A DNA stretch of 64,000 nt from Callipepla californica brunnescens (taxonomy: Eukaryota > Chordata > Aves > Galliformes > Odontophoridae). The stretch is from assembly GCA_023055505.1 (NCBI GenBank), contig JALIRH010000001.1, forward strand, positions 9,736,467 through 9,800,466, written 5' to 3'. The translations under genes were made by a program, and so were the position numbers. The notes under the pieces are model-generated. The model ran no database searches. It saw only the letters and a program-made list of their open reading frames with translations, and was not told the DNA's origin. This document shows, piece by piece, positions 27,241-39,039 of this stretch. Position 1 is the stretch's first letter; each line of letters begins with the position of its first letter.

Positions 27241-28642
27241 TAGCTCAGATGCTTCCAGTGATCCGGGTAATCAGCTCCTTGAACACCTACCCTGCAATTT
27301 CAGCTACTGTTGTTAATATCTGTAGTAGCAGTACATGAAGGGAAAAAATAGATTACAGCTATTTTACAAAGAGTGAAGAGGTAAGAAGAAGCCCTTAGAA
27401 ATAAAAATAAGTGTCATTGAAAGCTATGCAGAAAATATATGCAGCATACAGTATGACTTTTTGAAGTGCAGTAGTTCTGACATGAAGGACTTTCACCAAA
27501 GAAATTCAGCCCAAAGTACTTTAGATGTTTTTTTATTTACTAAAATAGCACCAGAATGACCAGAACCAGAAATGAGATCTGCAGTGACAGAAGAAAAGTA
27601 GTGACAGAGCGTTCTCACAAGCTTATGAAGTTTTTTCTTCATAAGAACAAGAGCATCTTGTCCACATGTGTGTTGGTCATGAGTGGGCCACAAAAGTGGC
27701 TTCGTGTTTGAAGATCTCTGCTGAGTTACCAGTGCTAATAGCTGTGCCATTGTGGTTGATGTTATTTGTCCCTGAATGTCTTGTGGTATCATTTTAATTA
27801 ATATATAGACGTTATTTACCAAATGGCTCGAATGAAGAGATTTTATCCTAGATTGCTAATAACTTGCTCAAACATTTGCTGCTAATTGTTTCTCAGCTGT
27901 GAAATACAAGTTTGCTTGTTACTGATGGAGATAGCTGTCTGTACTTTCATACTATCAGTTGCTGAACAAAGTCGCTTGCGTGTGACAATATCTTAGGAAG
28001 AACAGCTATTTCTCTAACGCTGCAATGAGCAAGCCTTATTTTCCACAAATGCCAAGAAACAGTTAATAATAAGGGCTAGTAAAAGGATCAGAGAAAAAAC
28101 AAATGTTTGGAATTCAAATGAAGGCTCATGAATACTGCCTCGCTAAATGCCACGCCACATTTATGACTTCAGGGCAAAATATATGAACACCAGACAATGT
28201 GAACATATTAATTAATGCTAATTACATCTCTGCAGTACAGATGGGGTCTATTCTCTTGACATGAGTATGTAATATATTTGGCATAAATGTGATTTAATAT
28301 ATTTATGCAGAAAGAATATTCTGTAGTTTACAAATACACTATCAGCTGTCTTATACTGGTGAACATATTATGTGCTATAGCCCACGCACACTGACCTGCA
28401 GTGTGAATGGTCATCACCGTATTTATCACATATTTACTGTGTTGCAATGACTCTTGGGGATTCTTAAGCTTTCTGCTGCTCCTGCTTTCCTGTGACTTTT
28501 AGCACAACACAGATGCAGATGGAATACAGGCAGAGATTTCAGTCTTAACCATATCACATAACTGGGGATAGAGTGGAAGAAAGATTTTCTTCTTTAAAAT
28601 CCACTTTCTGCAATCCACCCCTGGTGCAGGCGCTAAGTCTAA
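27241..28642. other. Intergenic, unique sequence with homeodomain-like AT-rich block
   Basis: Mostly unique. The block at about 28130-28340 contains ATTAATTAATGCTAATTA and several TTTATG/ATTTAT motifs, typical of homeodomain targets. A 109-residue minus-strand open frame at 27493-27822 has no recognisable domain. Confidence 0.65.
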
Positions 28643-29050
28643 ATCATAGAATCAGTGGTTTGGGTTGGAAGGGACCTTCAAGATCACCCAGTTCCAACCC
28701 CTCTGCTATAGGCAGGGACTCCTCCCTCTAGACCAGGTTTCTCACAGCCTCATCCAGCCTGGCCTTGAGCATCTCCAGGGAGGGGGCATCTACAGTCTCT
28801 CTGGGCAACTTGTTTCAGAGTCTCACCAACCTCACAGTGAAGATTTTCTTACTAAGTCTTACTAGTCCAAATCTACCCTCTTTCAATTTAAAGCAATTTC
28901 CCCTCGTCCTATTGCTACATGTCCTCATAAGAAGCCCCTCCCCATCTTTTCTGTAGGCCCCTTCAGGTACTGGAAGGCTGCTCTGAGGTCCCCCTGGAGC
29001 CTTCTCTTCCCCAGGCTGAAAAGCTCCAACTCTCTCAGCTTGTCCTCCAG
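28643..29050 (-). mobile_element. CR1 LINE 3' fragment, about 400 bp
   Basis: It begins with ATCATAGAATCAGTGGTTTG and GGTTGGAAGGGACCTTCAAG, passes through the characteristic CTCCAGGGAGGGGGCATCTA and CCCCTCGTCCTATTGCTAC blocks, and reaches GGAGCCTTCTCTTCCCCAGG before ending at a 15-base C run. All features match the reverse complement of CR1 3' ends. It is 5' truncated. Confidence 0.92.
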
Positions 29051-29065
29051 CCCCCCCCCCCCCCC
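29051..29065. repeat. Poly-C run (15 C) at the CR1 boundary
   Basis: A homopolymer of 15 C at the truncated end of the CR1 copy, probably grown from the CCAGCCC text normally present there. Confidence 0.95.
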
Positions 29066-32000
29066 AGATATATCCATACTGCTGCCACCAGTGGATGTTT
29101 CTATTCTAGGCCACATGCATACCAGCTGGTGATATTCCCTGGTGCAGATAGGAGGCAGGATTTCTGTCTTGCTGCAGCTCCATCCCTTGGGAGTTCTGTG
29201 CATCACCATGAGGAACCTCAAACAAGTGGTTTGTTCAGTGGCTTAGGGAAGCTTAAGGTCCACAGCTATGTCCAGCCTTCACATGCAGATACAGAATAGT
29301 AAACAACCAACCAACAGTGAACTTAAATAAAGATAGGCTGTTTCTGTTTTATACTTTACTGTAATATCTTCCAAGGTTTGGAATGGAGTGGCTATTGTCC
29401 TTGTTTTGTGATGTCTTGTAAAATGTCTTCAGACAGTTTCAGTAGTACCATGAATGAGCTTTGCTTCTTGGATAAGTGCATACATATATATGATTTTTCA
29501 CCATAGCTACTGCCTTTATTTACGCATAGAAGCAAGAAACTTTTTGCCCCAGAATGTTATTACACTATCTCTGCACATGCCATGGTCTAAAATTCCATAT
29601 AAGAAAACACAGTTACTTGTAGCCTAGATTCTGTCCTTTCACTCCTGTGTAATTTGTTTTCCTTTTTTTTTTTCCTACCTTTTTTTCCTTTGTTTGGCAT
29701 AAATGGCCTTTCCTCTTGCAGGGAACATAGATGACAAACACTAGGTTTCAGATGTTCTAGAAATAGTATACATTAATTGGGAAACTGACATTTACTAATT
29801 GTCTGGCAAATTGTTGCTATGTAATTCTAAAAACATTTCCAGCCATTCAGTAATGAGCACTTTCCATGCAATACATTCCAGTTCCATTCCAGAACAGGTC
29901 TGAATTACAGTGCTGAGTCCAAATATGTACTCAGAATTCCTCTTCCAGTGCAGCCATTATTGAAGGACGCCGATTAATTTAGCGTAATATAATGTTACGT
30001 AACACATAAATTTCAATTAAAATACCTTATTAAAAGATTATTAAAATAGATGATTAAAAATATACATTTTGGCTTTTTATAACAAGAGCTATTATACTAA
30101 GATGTTACTGGGCATTTTTGCACTGACTTATCAACCTGATGTCTGTGAGAATTTTGCCTTGAAACAGGCATGTAAAATTAGGCCCTCATCATTTGTTTGA
30201 TGACTAGCAATTACTTTTAATACTTTCAGAGCTCTTAGGAGATGACAGTTTGACATGAATAGTTCCTAGTATCTCAGGTTTGGGAAATGCCTCTCTTTAA
30301 CTGGCTTTAAATAATTGTTTGCAACATGAGAAGCTTCAGGATAGAGATCGTTCATCATTATTTCGGTGTGCTACAGTGTAAGGCATCCTGGATATTGTCT
30401 CTAGTGTTCTCTGGGCTGTTCATGTTGGACAAAATTCTTTGTCTTTCCCTCTAACTCTTTCTCCTCTACCATTTGTGCTATTGTAATTGCCAATACTTTA
30501 TCTCACCTGTTATTAGGTTTCTTCATTCCCTAAACACAACTATCATGTATGAGTAGCAATTTTTTTCTTTAACACTCCCTTTGATGTGTACAGTTTTCTA
30601 GTGAGCATCACAGCTAAACCTATAGTGTAAGGTATCAGTATGCATTTTCCTGCTGCTCAGTTTGTTTTCCTAACCTTGAGCACTTCTGCCTTTTGTTGCT
30701 TGGTCACATTCCTCTAAAAGATCATTTTTTGGTGACATTATGTATGTGACCATTATCTGTGGGTTTCTTTTCCATTAGAACCTACTTATGGTTCACTATT
30801 TTTTTTCCCACCCAGCTTTCTCTTTTCCTCTACCAAAGTGCAGATATCTGCTTGTGAATGACAGCAAATTTCAGCACCCAATTGTTGAGATTTCAGAGAA
30901 GAACCTTACTTGCTATACTCCATCTGCCCTGCGTGATGGGAAAGAGATCTTTGTGCATGCCTGGAACTACTTCAATACCTACAGTCCTTGTTATTTATTT
31001 TTATTTTTTTTTAGCAATGAGCTACTTAGTTAAAGACTGGTTGAACGCTGCAGGGTTAGTGTGCTGCTATCACTGCTTGTCACATTGTTTCCTGTTCCCA
31101 TCTCTCAGTTATTAGCCAACAATATTGTGGTCATTGTGTCTTTTTTTTTTTTCTGAAGGATCAATTTTTGTCAGACTGCTACGAGCTGAAGTCTACAGCT
31201 CTCCTGAAATCTGAATACAAATTAATAATACCTCATAATATGAAATATTGCAATGATTTTACCTATCTTGAAATCATGTAGCTAAAACTTCTGGTGCTGC
31301 TTTTCTGCTCATAAAAAGTTATTCTGGCAGTACAGTGAAGGTCAGAGAACTAGACTGTGAAGAGTACAACAAAGAAATAAGAAGCATTCACCATCTGTCC
31401 TTTGAAATAATTCCCAGAATTATAGCAGCAAAATTCAAAAAAGTCAATCAAATAGTAAAAACCACAAGTAACGATTGTCTGTTGGTTCACTTGCAAGATA
31501 AAATGCAAATTGAAAGATTTGATATATAATCATGCTACTAAAATGAGGTACTTTACCACGTATATATTTTAGCACCTGCTATAACTGCGACACGGCAGTC
31601 AGAGATAACAGCTACTGATTTCACTATTCGTGCTACTGCAGTAGAGCTCTGTTATCTCTATCCATCCATTAATTATCACTATCTTTGCAGTATTAACAAG
31701 GAAATTCTGTCTGTCAGGAGTTCAAAGCATTTTATAAACATTAACAAATAAAGCACATATGAGTGTTTTATTGCTTCTGATCAACGTAGTTCAACCAATA
31801 GGCCATGAACTGAATCTACCACCCAGTACATTTCCATCTGTCTGCTTTCTCAGAGAGGATGGGAAAAGCTGTTTAGCAAATATCTTCAAAAACTTAAATA
31901 TTCCTTCCTGCATTTACAGTCTAAAGCAGACCTAGCACCCCTTGTGCTGCTGGCAGTAGCAACCTTCCTGATGTTCTTCTCCCCACTATACTACAGCATT

Positions 32001-32500
32001 TCTTCTGTAAAAGCAGTGGAGATAGCGTTTAAGCACTTTTTGCTGCTTCATGTGTGGGATAGAGAGAGATTTTGGATATTTGACTTTTAGGATATTTGAC
32101 AGGCTGCAGCTTATTGAAGAATGAAGGCTGACTTGCCTGCAAGATGGCTGATGAATCCTCATCAGGGCTAGCACTGGAACTCAGCAGTGGAGACTCTCAG
32201 CAGAGGAGAAATTGCTTTTGAGAAGGAGAATTTCTTTCCAAAGGATTTAAAAACAACCACCACCAACAACAACCATTAGCAAGAGCAGAAAACATCTCCA
32301 TTCCATCTCTTTCTGATGGAATATGTGTGATGTGTGAAGATCTGTTTGAAAAATTGAAGTTCTTAAATTCAGTTATGAATTCATACAAATTTCTATGAAT
32401 TTGCAAAAGTCAAAATGGAGATCAGAACAAGATCATAAGAATCAGTACTACAGCCTGGTGCATAACATCTTTTTCAAAAGTTTTGGAAACAAAACTTTGA
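29066..32500. other. Intergenic, unique sequence
   Basis: No mobile element recognised. An AT-rich block at 29940-30070 contains the PAR-bZIP palindrome TTACGTAA (29995-30002). Two overlapping open frames at 30788-31115 lack any known domain. Confidence 0.7.
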
Positions 32501-33027
32501 GCAGGGAGGTGATCATCCCCCTGTACTCAGATCAGAGAGACATCGAGGCCCTGGAGCATGTTCAGAGAAGGGCAACAAAACTGGTGAGGGGTCTGGAGCA
32601 CAGGTCTTACGAGGAGCGGCTGAGGGAGCTGGGGTTGTTTAGCCTGGAGAAAAGGAGGCTCAGAGGAGACCTCATCGCACTCTACCACTTCCTGAATGGA
32701 GGCTGTGGTGAGGAGGGGGTCGGCCTCTTCTCCCAGATAACTAATGACAGGACGAGAGGGAATGGCCACAAGTTGCGCTGGGGAAGATTTAAATTAGATC
32801 TGAGGAAAAATGTTTTCTCTGAGAGAGTGGTCCGGCACTGGAATGGCCTGCCTAGGGAGGTGGTTGAGGCACCGTCCCTAGCGCTGTTCGAGAAGCGTTT
32901 AGATGAGGTGCTGAGGGATTTGATTTAGTAGCTTGGTGGGTAGGGATGGTGGTGTGAGGATGGTTGGACTAGATGATCTTGTAGGTCCTTTCCAACCTAA
33001 TGTATCTATGAATCTATGAATCTATGA
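32501..33027 (+). pseudogene. Young CR1 LINE 3' end with open ORF2 C-terminus and ATCTATGA tail
   Basis: From GGGAGGTGATCATCCCCCTG the sequence encodes an uninterrupted CR1 ORF2 C-terminus ([58 protein letters not shown]) to its normal stop at 32926-32928. Next come the CR1 3' UTR signature TTGGACTAGATGATCTTGTA and the tail of three ATCTATGA-type 8-bp units ending about 33027. About 140 codons are intact, making this the least decayed CR1 copy in the window. It is 5' truncated, lacks the endonuclease and reverse transcriptase, and cannot move on its own. Confidence 0.94.
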
Positions 33028-34335
33028 AAATGGCATCTATTCATCTTTATAATGCCTGGGACTTGCTTGAACTTCTGCAGTTTTGAAAGCTCAATTAGAT
33101 TTTCAGGAATACTTACATAAGAGATATATGTAAATTAACCTGTGCACAGTTTGCGCTCCTGTGTAATTCTGTGGAAACTAAGCCTCAGCATGGCTAATGT
33201 TTACACGCTTTCCTTTCCTTCAAAATATGCATTGTCAGACAGCAAGATCCATGAGCTCATTTGTTCCGTGGTTCTGAGCATAGTTTGAAAGAGTTCATCC
33301 TTTCCCTTGGATCTCCTTTGTTTCTATCTCCAGTCAGGGAGCTGGTACTGATGTAAAATAATTTCAGTCCAAGGTCCCTGACTGGAGACAGTAATATTAA
33401 TGAGGAAAGAATTACAGTACAGATACCATTTGGGACAGTTTCCATGTGGCTGGGGGAAGTGAACTTCATACTTCTCTCAGGTCCTATCATAACAACGTAG
33501 TCTGCTTGTCCAAGTGAGTTTATACTGCAGGGAAGCCCCCTTCACTGTGAGAGAGAGGCAACCAGTTCTCTCCCCTCACACACTCTCTTCCTCCTCTGTT
33601 CACTGTCAGGTCACTTTGTACTTTTTGCGTGGTACTGGAGCTTGTCTAATGCACTGCAATAGGAAAACACAGCTTTCCAGCTCAGTGGAAACAGAGAAGG
33701 AGACAGAGGCTAATGGGATTAGGAAAGCTCCTGGCTCTATAATTATGTTGTACAGGCACTTCCCATTGCTACAGTATTATTAAGTTGGACATCTCTCCAT
33801 TTGTAACAGCAAGATTTTATTTCTCTATATCACACAGCAAATATTAACTGCTTGAGCTCATATTAGCTGCCTAGCACTGACTGGGAAAAACCTCCGTTCC
33901 AGTAAGAAGGCAAAGAAAAACTTTATTTTTGTCTTTCCTAAGAAGCCAAGAAATGGCTTGAAAAGTTGTACTGTCTCAATACTTTGGTGCAGAATTCTTG
34001 AAATTTAATATGCAGTTGATGTTTATATCTGCTGACAGCTGGTCTTACAGCCTTTTGAAAAACTGTCAGTCCACATGTATGACCAGAAATGTAAATAGGA
34101 CTCTTACCCAAAGTGCCCGAGATGCTGAGTGGGCACCTCAGGCCCAAACTGAGAGGGGCTTTACTGAAGAGTTACTTCGTATTTCTCTTGTCAGGTATCA
34201 TCTTCATACTTTCAACATTTATGCTTGGACCACATGAAGGAGGACATCTACTAATTTAACTGTTGATAGATCAAGAGTAGAAATCTGAAAGCTTGTGAGG
34301 TGAAAGAAGGGTAGAAACAGACTTGAGTGATGGAG
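33028..34335. other. Intergenic, unique sequence with one hairpin
   Basis: Between two CR1 copies; besides the hairpin at 33319-33396 nothing is recognised. Confidence 0.7.
33319..33396 (+). other. Pre-miRNA-like hairpin
   Basis: A perfect 14-bp inverted repeat (33327-33340 with 33375-33388) extends inward through CT/AG and ACTGA/TCAGT pairs with single mismatches to a 12-nt loop (33352-33363). It extends outward through TC/GA and TT/AA pairs to about 33319/33396. About 25-30 pairs in 78 nt with symmetric single mismatches is the shape of a Drosha substrate. I do not recognise either arm as a known mature miRNA. It could equally be a chance or transposon-derived inverted repeat. Confidence 0.35.
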
Positions 34336-34985
34336 TGACAGAGATTCACGGAACTACAGAGGTTGGAAGGGACTTTTGGACATCATCTAGTCCACTCCCC
34401 CTGCTAAAGCAGATTCCCTGGAGTAGGTTACACAAGAAAGCATCCAAGTGGGATTTTATTATCTCCAGAAAAGACTCCACAGTCTCTTTGGGCAGCTTGT
34501 CGAGTGCTCAGTAAACAATTTCTTCCTCTTATTCATATGGAACTTCTTGTTTTCCCACCTGTGTCTGTTTCCCTTTGTTCTGTCATTGAAAAGAGCCTGG
34601 CCCCACCCACTTGACACCCCCTCTTTAGATATTTGTAAGCATTATTAAGATCCACTCTCAGTCCTCTTTTCTCCATGCTGAACAGTCCCAGGTTTCTCAG
34701 CCTTTCCTGATTAATGCTCCAGCCCTGTCATCATCTTTGTGGTCCTCCACTGGACTGTCTCTAGAAGTTCCTGTCTTTCTTGAACTGAAGAGCCTAGAAC
34801 TGGACACAACAGTCCAGCTGTGGTGCATGCCAGGGCAGAGTAGAGGGGGACTATCACTTCCCTCGACCTACTGGCTATGTTCTTTTTAATGCACCCTGGG
34901 ATTCCATTGGCCTTCTTGGCCAAAAGGGCACAGTGCTGGCTCATTGCCAGCCTGCTGTCCACCAGCAGTGCCTGGGAAGGATGGG
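34336..34985 (-). mobile_element. CR1 LINE 3' fragment, about 650 bp
   Basis: It begins with a decayed AGATTCACGGAACTACAGAG tail and GGTTGGAAGGGACTTTTGGA, then the ORF2 C-terminal reverse complement through GGAACTGGACACAACAGTCC-like text, the ACCCTGGGATTCCATTGGCC block and CTTCTTGGCCAAAAGGGCAC. Minus-strand frames show KKANGIPGCIKKNIASRSRE, a typical CR1 pol motif. It is 5' truncated near 34985. Confidence 0.92.
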
Positions 34986-37785
34986 CAGATTCTCTGGGCA
35001 GACTGGAATTAGCTGATGAAAAGTGATGAGGATGGCCCACAGTCAAGGGACAAACACTTGGACCAACAGTTCTTAAGGGACGTAGGGGTTTCCAAACATT
35101 CAGTGGTATCATGTATGCTGTGGGCTGCGTAGATCCTACTTTAACAGGGGTATGAATGTTTTGTTACTGGAGATATTCCTGAAGATTGTCCTTCAGCAAG
35201 GACTGACTGGATCCTCAGGAAGCCGTTGTCATATCCTAGTTTTCCAGATGTTGTTACTTGCTAATTCTTTTGGCATATAGTTTATAGGATCCCCAAAGGG
35301 TGGCTATTCTTGTAGTAAGTTGTAGAAAATAAACTATCCCATGAAGGAGACCGAGTAATGGAATAAGACAGAGAGAAACTGGGCTGGTCCGATGAGGCAA
35401 CAAGACATTTCCTTTCTGTCTCTTGTCACATAGCTAGACACTATGCAAATATCTCTAACTAGGCTTATCTTGCCTTATGTGGCCATCCATTTTGTAATTG
35501 TTTTATGGATATTGGAGTTGAAGCACTGCAGTTTCATATGACAGAGTTCTCATAGCAACCTCTGAAGTTAACAGAGACACTTTGAATCTAATGAAGCCTG
35601 TATTATACTGCATGCACTGAAAAGTCGTATTCTGTCTCAAACTGAGTACCCAAAATTAGTAAGTACTTTTGACCTTAGTGTCTCTGTGTATTTCATAGTC
35701 AGCAATGGTGAGAGAATAATATCTCTAATCTCATGGATACACGTTTTGAAAGTATTCAGTTTTTATACAGATGTGCTTTATGGAAGAACCTCTAAGTTAA
35801 AAATTCAGTGCATTGCGTACAATAAAAAGGGCATTGATTACACTGAACCATTAGGAGAAAACAGTATATAAGAAAATCAGTTATTAAAGAAGTGCTGGTG
35901 CTTCACAATCTCAGTGCTCTTTTAAAGTAATTGTTATGTTTAATATCTGCAGCAGTAGTATGAAACACTTCCAGCAAAGTTAAGCTTAGAGCTCTAGAGG
36001 ATGGTGTTTAGAATGTAATTTTTAAATTGTAGAATAATTCTGTTAACTGAAGTTCTAGGAGATAATTTCATGATCTGTTTTACTGTGTAGACAATTCTAC
36101 TGCAAAATGAGTTTCCAAAATTCCCCTCACCTCAATATATACACTTAATGATTTTGTGATCTGTGCATAAAACCAAAGGTATTTCTCTTTTAAAAATAAG
36201 TCAGATTATTTTTTTAGTTTTAATTACAGACACCACAGAATAAGTGGAATTGCGATGTAACAGTAGGCATGAAAAAGTTAAGGAACCATAGTAAAGAAGC
36301 AGTTTTAGTTCTTTTCTGTTACTCTTTTATTCTTGCCACTAACCCACACTGACATGGTTTCTGTTATGAACAGACACTTCAGGGAAAGGTTTGGTGCCTT
36401 TTTACATACATTATTATTAGTGTTTTTCAGCAGAATCAGGCAACACCGGGTCTGACATTTATGTAATTGTCCGTTAAAATCAAGCAATAATAAATGAAGT
36501 TAAAGAATATTTGAGAATAAAGGAAAAAGACTCAAAAATATTTATCATCTTTGAGAGTTAACATGAGTGGTTGGTTTGAGGTAGACATACAACCTTCTGC
36601 TTTCCCTGGCAAATAAACGAATCAGCTTTTTGGGGCAGTTCTTTAAGAACGCTATTTTCACTGATTGCAGGGCTGGTTAATGCAGCCATACAGGAAGGGG
36701 TGCCATAAAACCATAGGGGACATCTACAGGAAATCTAAGTGAAAACAGTATGAAAACAATAGAGTTAAATAAACCAAACTTCCGAGAATCAAAGGCAAGG
36801 CAGTGAAAGACCTTAGCGGGCTGCAACAACAGAGTGAATTACAAAACTAAACCTCTTCTGGCACAACAATATCACTGCCAATCAACAAAAAGGGAGAAAT
36901 AGCACATGCAATCAAGGAACGTTAAGCATGTCAGGGGATTATGTACATTGAGGGGGACAATGATAAAAAAGTCCTCCGATTCTCTAGTACATTTTCAGAT
37001 GGAATGATATAAAACTTTGATGGCTCATTTCTGTTACTGATGAAGTTAGCCCAAACTTCTTCTATTTCATCAGGCAGGATGTTGTCACCTTCACAGTTTT
37101 TATGCTATCATTTGCTACATCTTGGCTTGTTGTAAAGTGAAGGATTGGGCAACACATTCCTCTGCTCAGTTCTACTTTAATTTAAAGGTCTTGCAAACAA
37201 TGTCTCTCTGCCTTTGCTTCTCAGAAATGAGTATGTCTCCAATCATTTTCAGGGTTTTGTACTTTTAAGAAACAAATCAAAGAAACATTTGTGGCTTTTG
37301 AAATAATCAGTCTGGAACTGTTATCTACCATGTAGCTCTACGCACAAACATAACTTTGGTGGTTTAAGCTGCTGTTTGTGAAAATGACACTGTGCTTTCA
37401 GATCATGGCTCTGCAGGTATCACTGAGTGAATAGATATCTGCTTCTTTGAATAATAATCAGGATTGTCATAATATGGGCTAGATTATCAGAGAAGCAGGG
37501 ATAAACATCCTTTAAAAACTAATCACTTTTATGGACTCTGCCCATGAAATACCTGATAGAAGATTCTGAAAAAATTATCTGGGTTTTCTTCTGTTAAGGA
37601 ACATAGGAGATCCATTTCCTCCTCAAAAGCATGATACCACTCTCTTCTACAGCTGCTTCTGTCACTGTGAATAGTAGGAATTACACTCACCCAGAGCATG
37701 TTGATTTGTGTGCTCTGCTCTAATGTGCCACAGTCATGACCATACTCTTCCTGTGTGGGCTGAAGGAGTCCACCTTATGCAAAGA
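34986..37785. other. Intergenic, unique sequence
   Basis: No repeat, RNA gene or exon that I can support. Confidence 0.75.
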
Positions 37786-38172
37786 ATAGAATCATAGAAT
37801 TGCTGAGGCTGGAAAAGACCTTCAAGATCATCAAGTACAACTGCAATCAACTATACTATCCTAACTCTAACAACCCACCGCTAAACTATGTCCCTGAGAA
37901 CCACATCCAGATGGTTTTTAAACACATTCATGGGTGGTGACTCAAGCACCTTCCTGGGGAGCCTATTCCAGTGCTTAACAACCCTTCCTGTGACAAAGTT
38001 TTTCTTATATCCAACCTGAATCTCCCCTGGCACAACTTGAGGAAGTTTCCCCTTGTCCTGTCACCTGTCACCACTGAGAAGAAACCAACACTGCTCTCAC
38101 TGCACACACCATTCAGGGTTTTGAAGAGAGCAATAAGGTCTTCCCTCAGCCTCCTCTTCTCCAGACTAACCA
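37786..38172 (-). mobile_element. CR1 LINE 3' fragment ending at a minisatellite
   Basis: The left end ATAGAATCATAGAATTGCTG followed by AGGCTGGAAAAGACCTTCAA is the tail; TTCCCCTTGTCCTGTCACCT and CAGCCTCCTCTTCTCCAGAC mark the ORF2 end (minus-strand [18 protein letters not shown]). Similarity stops abruptly at about 38172, where the tandem repeat begins. Confidence 0.92.
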
Positions 38173-38440
38173 TCAGAAGATCATGCCATCATTGCAGTGC
38201 TGTGCCATCATGGTTATCACGGAGGTGCCATGTCATCATGGTGCTGCTGTGCCATCACAGGGTTCTGTGCCATCATGGTGGTGGTGTGCCACTGTGTCAG
38301 TGCTCTGCAACTATGGCAGTGCCATGCCATCGCAATGGTTCTGGACCATCCCTGAGGTGCCATGTCATCACAGAGATTCCATGCCATCATGGCAATGCTG
38401 TGCCATCATGGTGGTGTCTGTTGTGTCACCAGGAGCTTGG
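38173..38440. repeat. Degenerate minisatellite, about 19-23 bp unit (TGCCATCATGGTGGTGCTG-like)
   Basis: About a dozen imperfect units contain TGCCATCATGG, TGTGCCATCA or TGCCATGTCATCA, with variable spacers. It starts exactly where CR1 similarity ends. Three overlapping plus-strand open frames across it arise from the repeat and are not genes. Confidence 0.85.
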
Positions 38441-39039
38441 GCACCACTGCTCCATGTTGTGCAAACAGATCCACTGTTGGCACAACCACCTCTGGCAGCT
38501 GCTATGCCAGGGATCAAGAAGTGCATTTAAACAGTTGTGCTTCCAACAGTTTGTGCTAAATGTAAAGCACAAACTACTTCTCCCCTGAGAAGGGTAAGCA
38601 AAAGATTTCAGTGAGCTGACCTGAGCTTTTACCCAATGTAGCACATATTTCCTAAGAGAAAATACTAAATAAGGTGATTGTATCTACCTTAATATAACAT
38701 GCTCAATTGTTATATATCTGGATTTTAAAAATAAAGAAGTAAAAGGAAATTTGAGATTGTCCTTATAAAAATAAGAACAGATCACCACTGATTGAAAAAT
38801 GAGCCATGGAAATATGATAAAATACAGGAAATAAGACTAAGCAGTGATTGGCAACCTAATGGAAAGGATTATGGAAGAGTAGCTGAGTACTGAAATAAAA
38901 TCATAGACAGCGTGAGAGATGGTGAGAGATGGAATGAGGAAGAAAATAAAAATACACAAAGACAGCATGCACTGCTGGATGCCAGCTTTCAGTCAAAATA
39001 ATATCAGTTTACCACATCAAACAATCCAGTCCTCAGATG
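38441..39039. other. Intergenic spacer
   Basis: Unique sequence between the minisatellite and the ancient LINE region, with a small GAGAGATGGT duplication near 38911-38930. Confidence 0.7.

Noticed and set aside
27493..27822. 109-residue minus-strand open frame
   Set aside because: No recognisable family, no neighbouring exon and ordinary AT-rich surroundings; length is within chance for 64 kb.
30788..31115. Two overlapping plus-strand open frames of 81 and 85 residues
   Set aside because: I considered a retrocopy remnant, but neither frame resembles a protein I know and the T-rich runs make coding unlikely.
32395..32500. N-terminal part of the 177-residue frame ahead of the CR1 segment
   Set aside because: The first 35 codons are unique flanking DNA joined by chance to the CR1 ORF2 end; not a fusion gene.
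38173..38440. Tandem repeat considered as a CRISPR-like array
   Set aside because: Units are contiguous and degenerate without unique spacers, in a vertebrate genome.
37971..38588. 205-residue plus-strand open frame rich in CHH repeats
   Set aside because: It is antisense CR1 followed by the minisatellite; the periodic CHHG-type text is the repeat read in frame, not zinc-binding protein.
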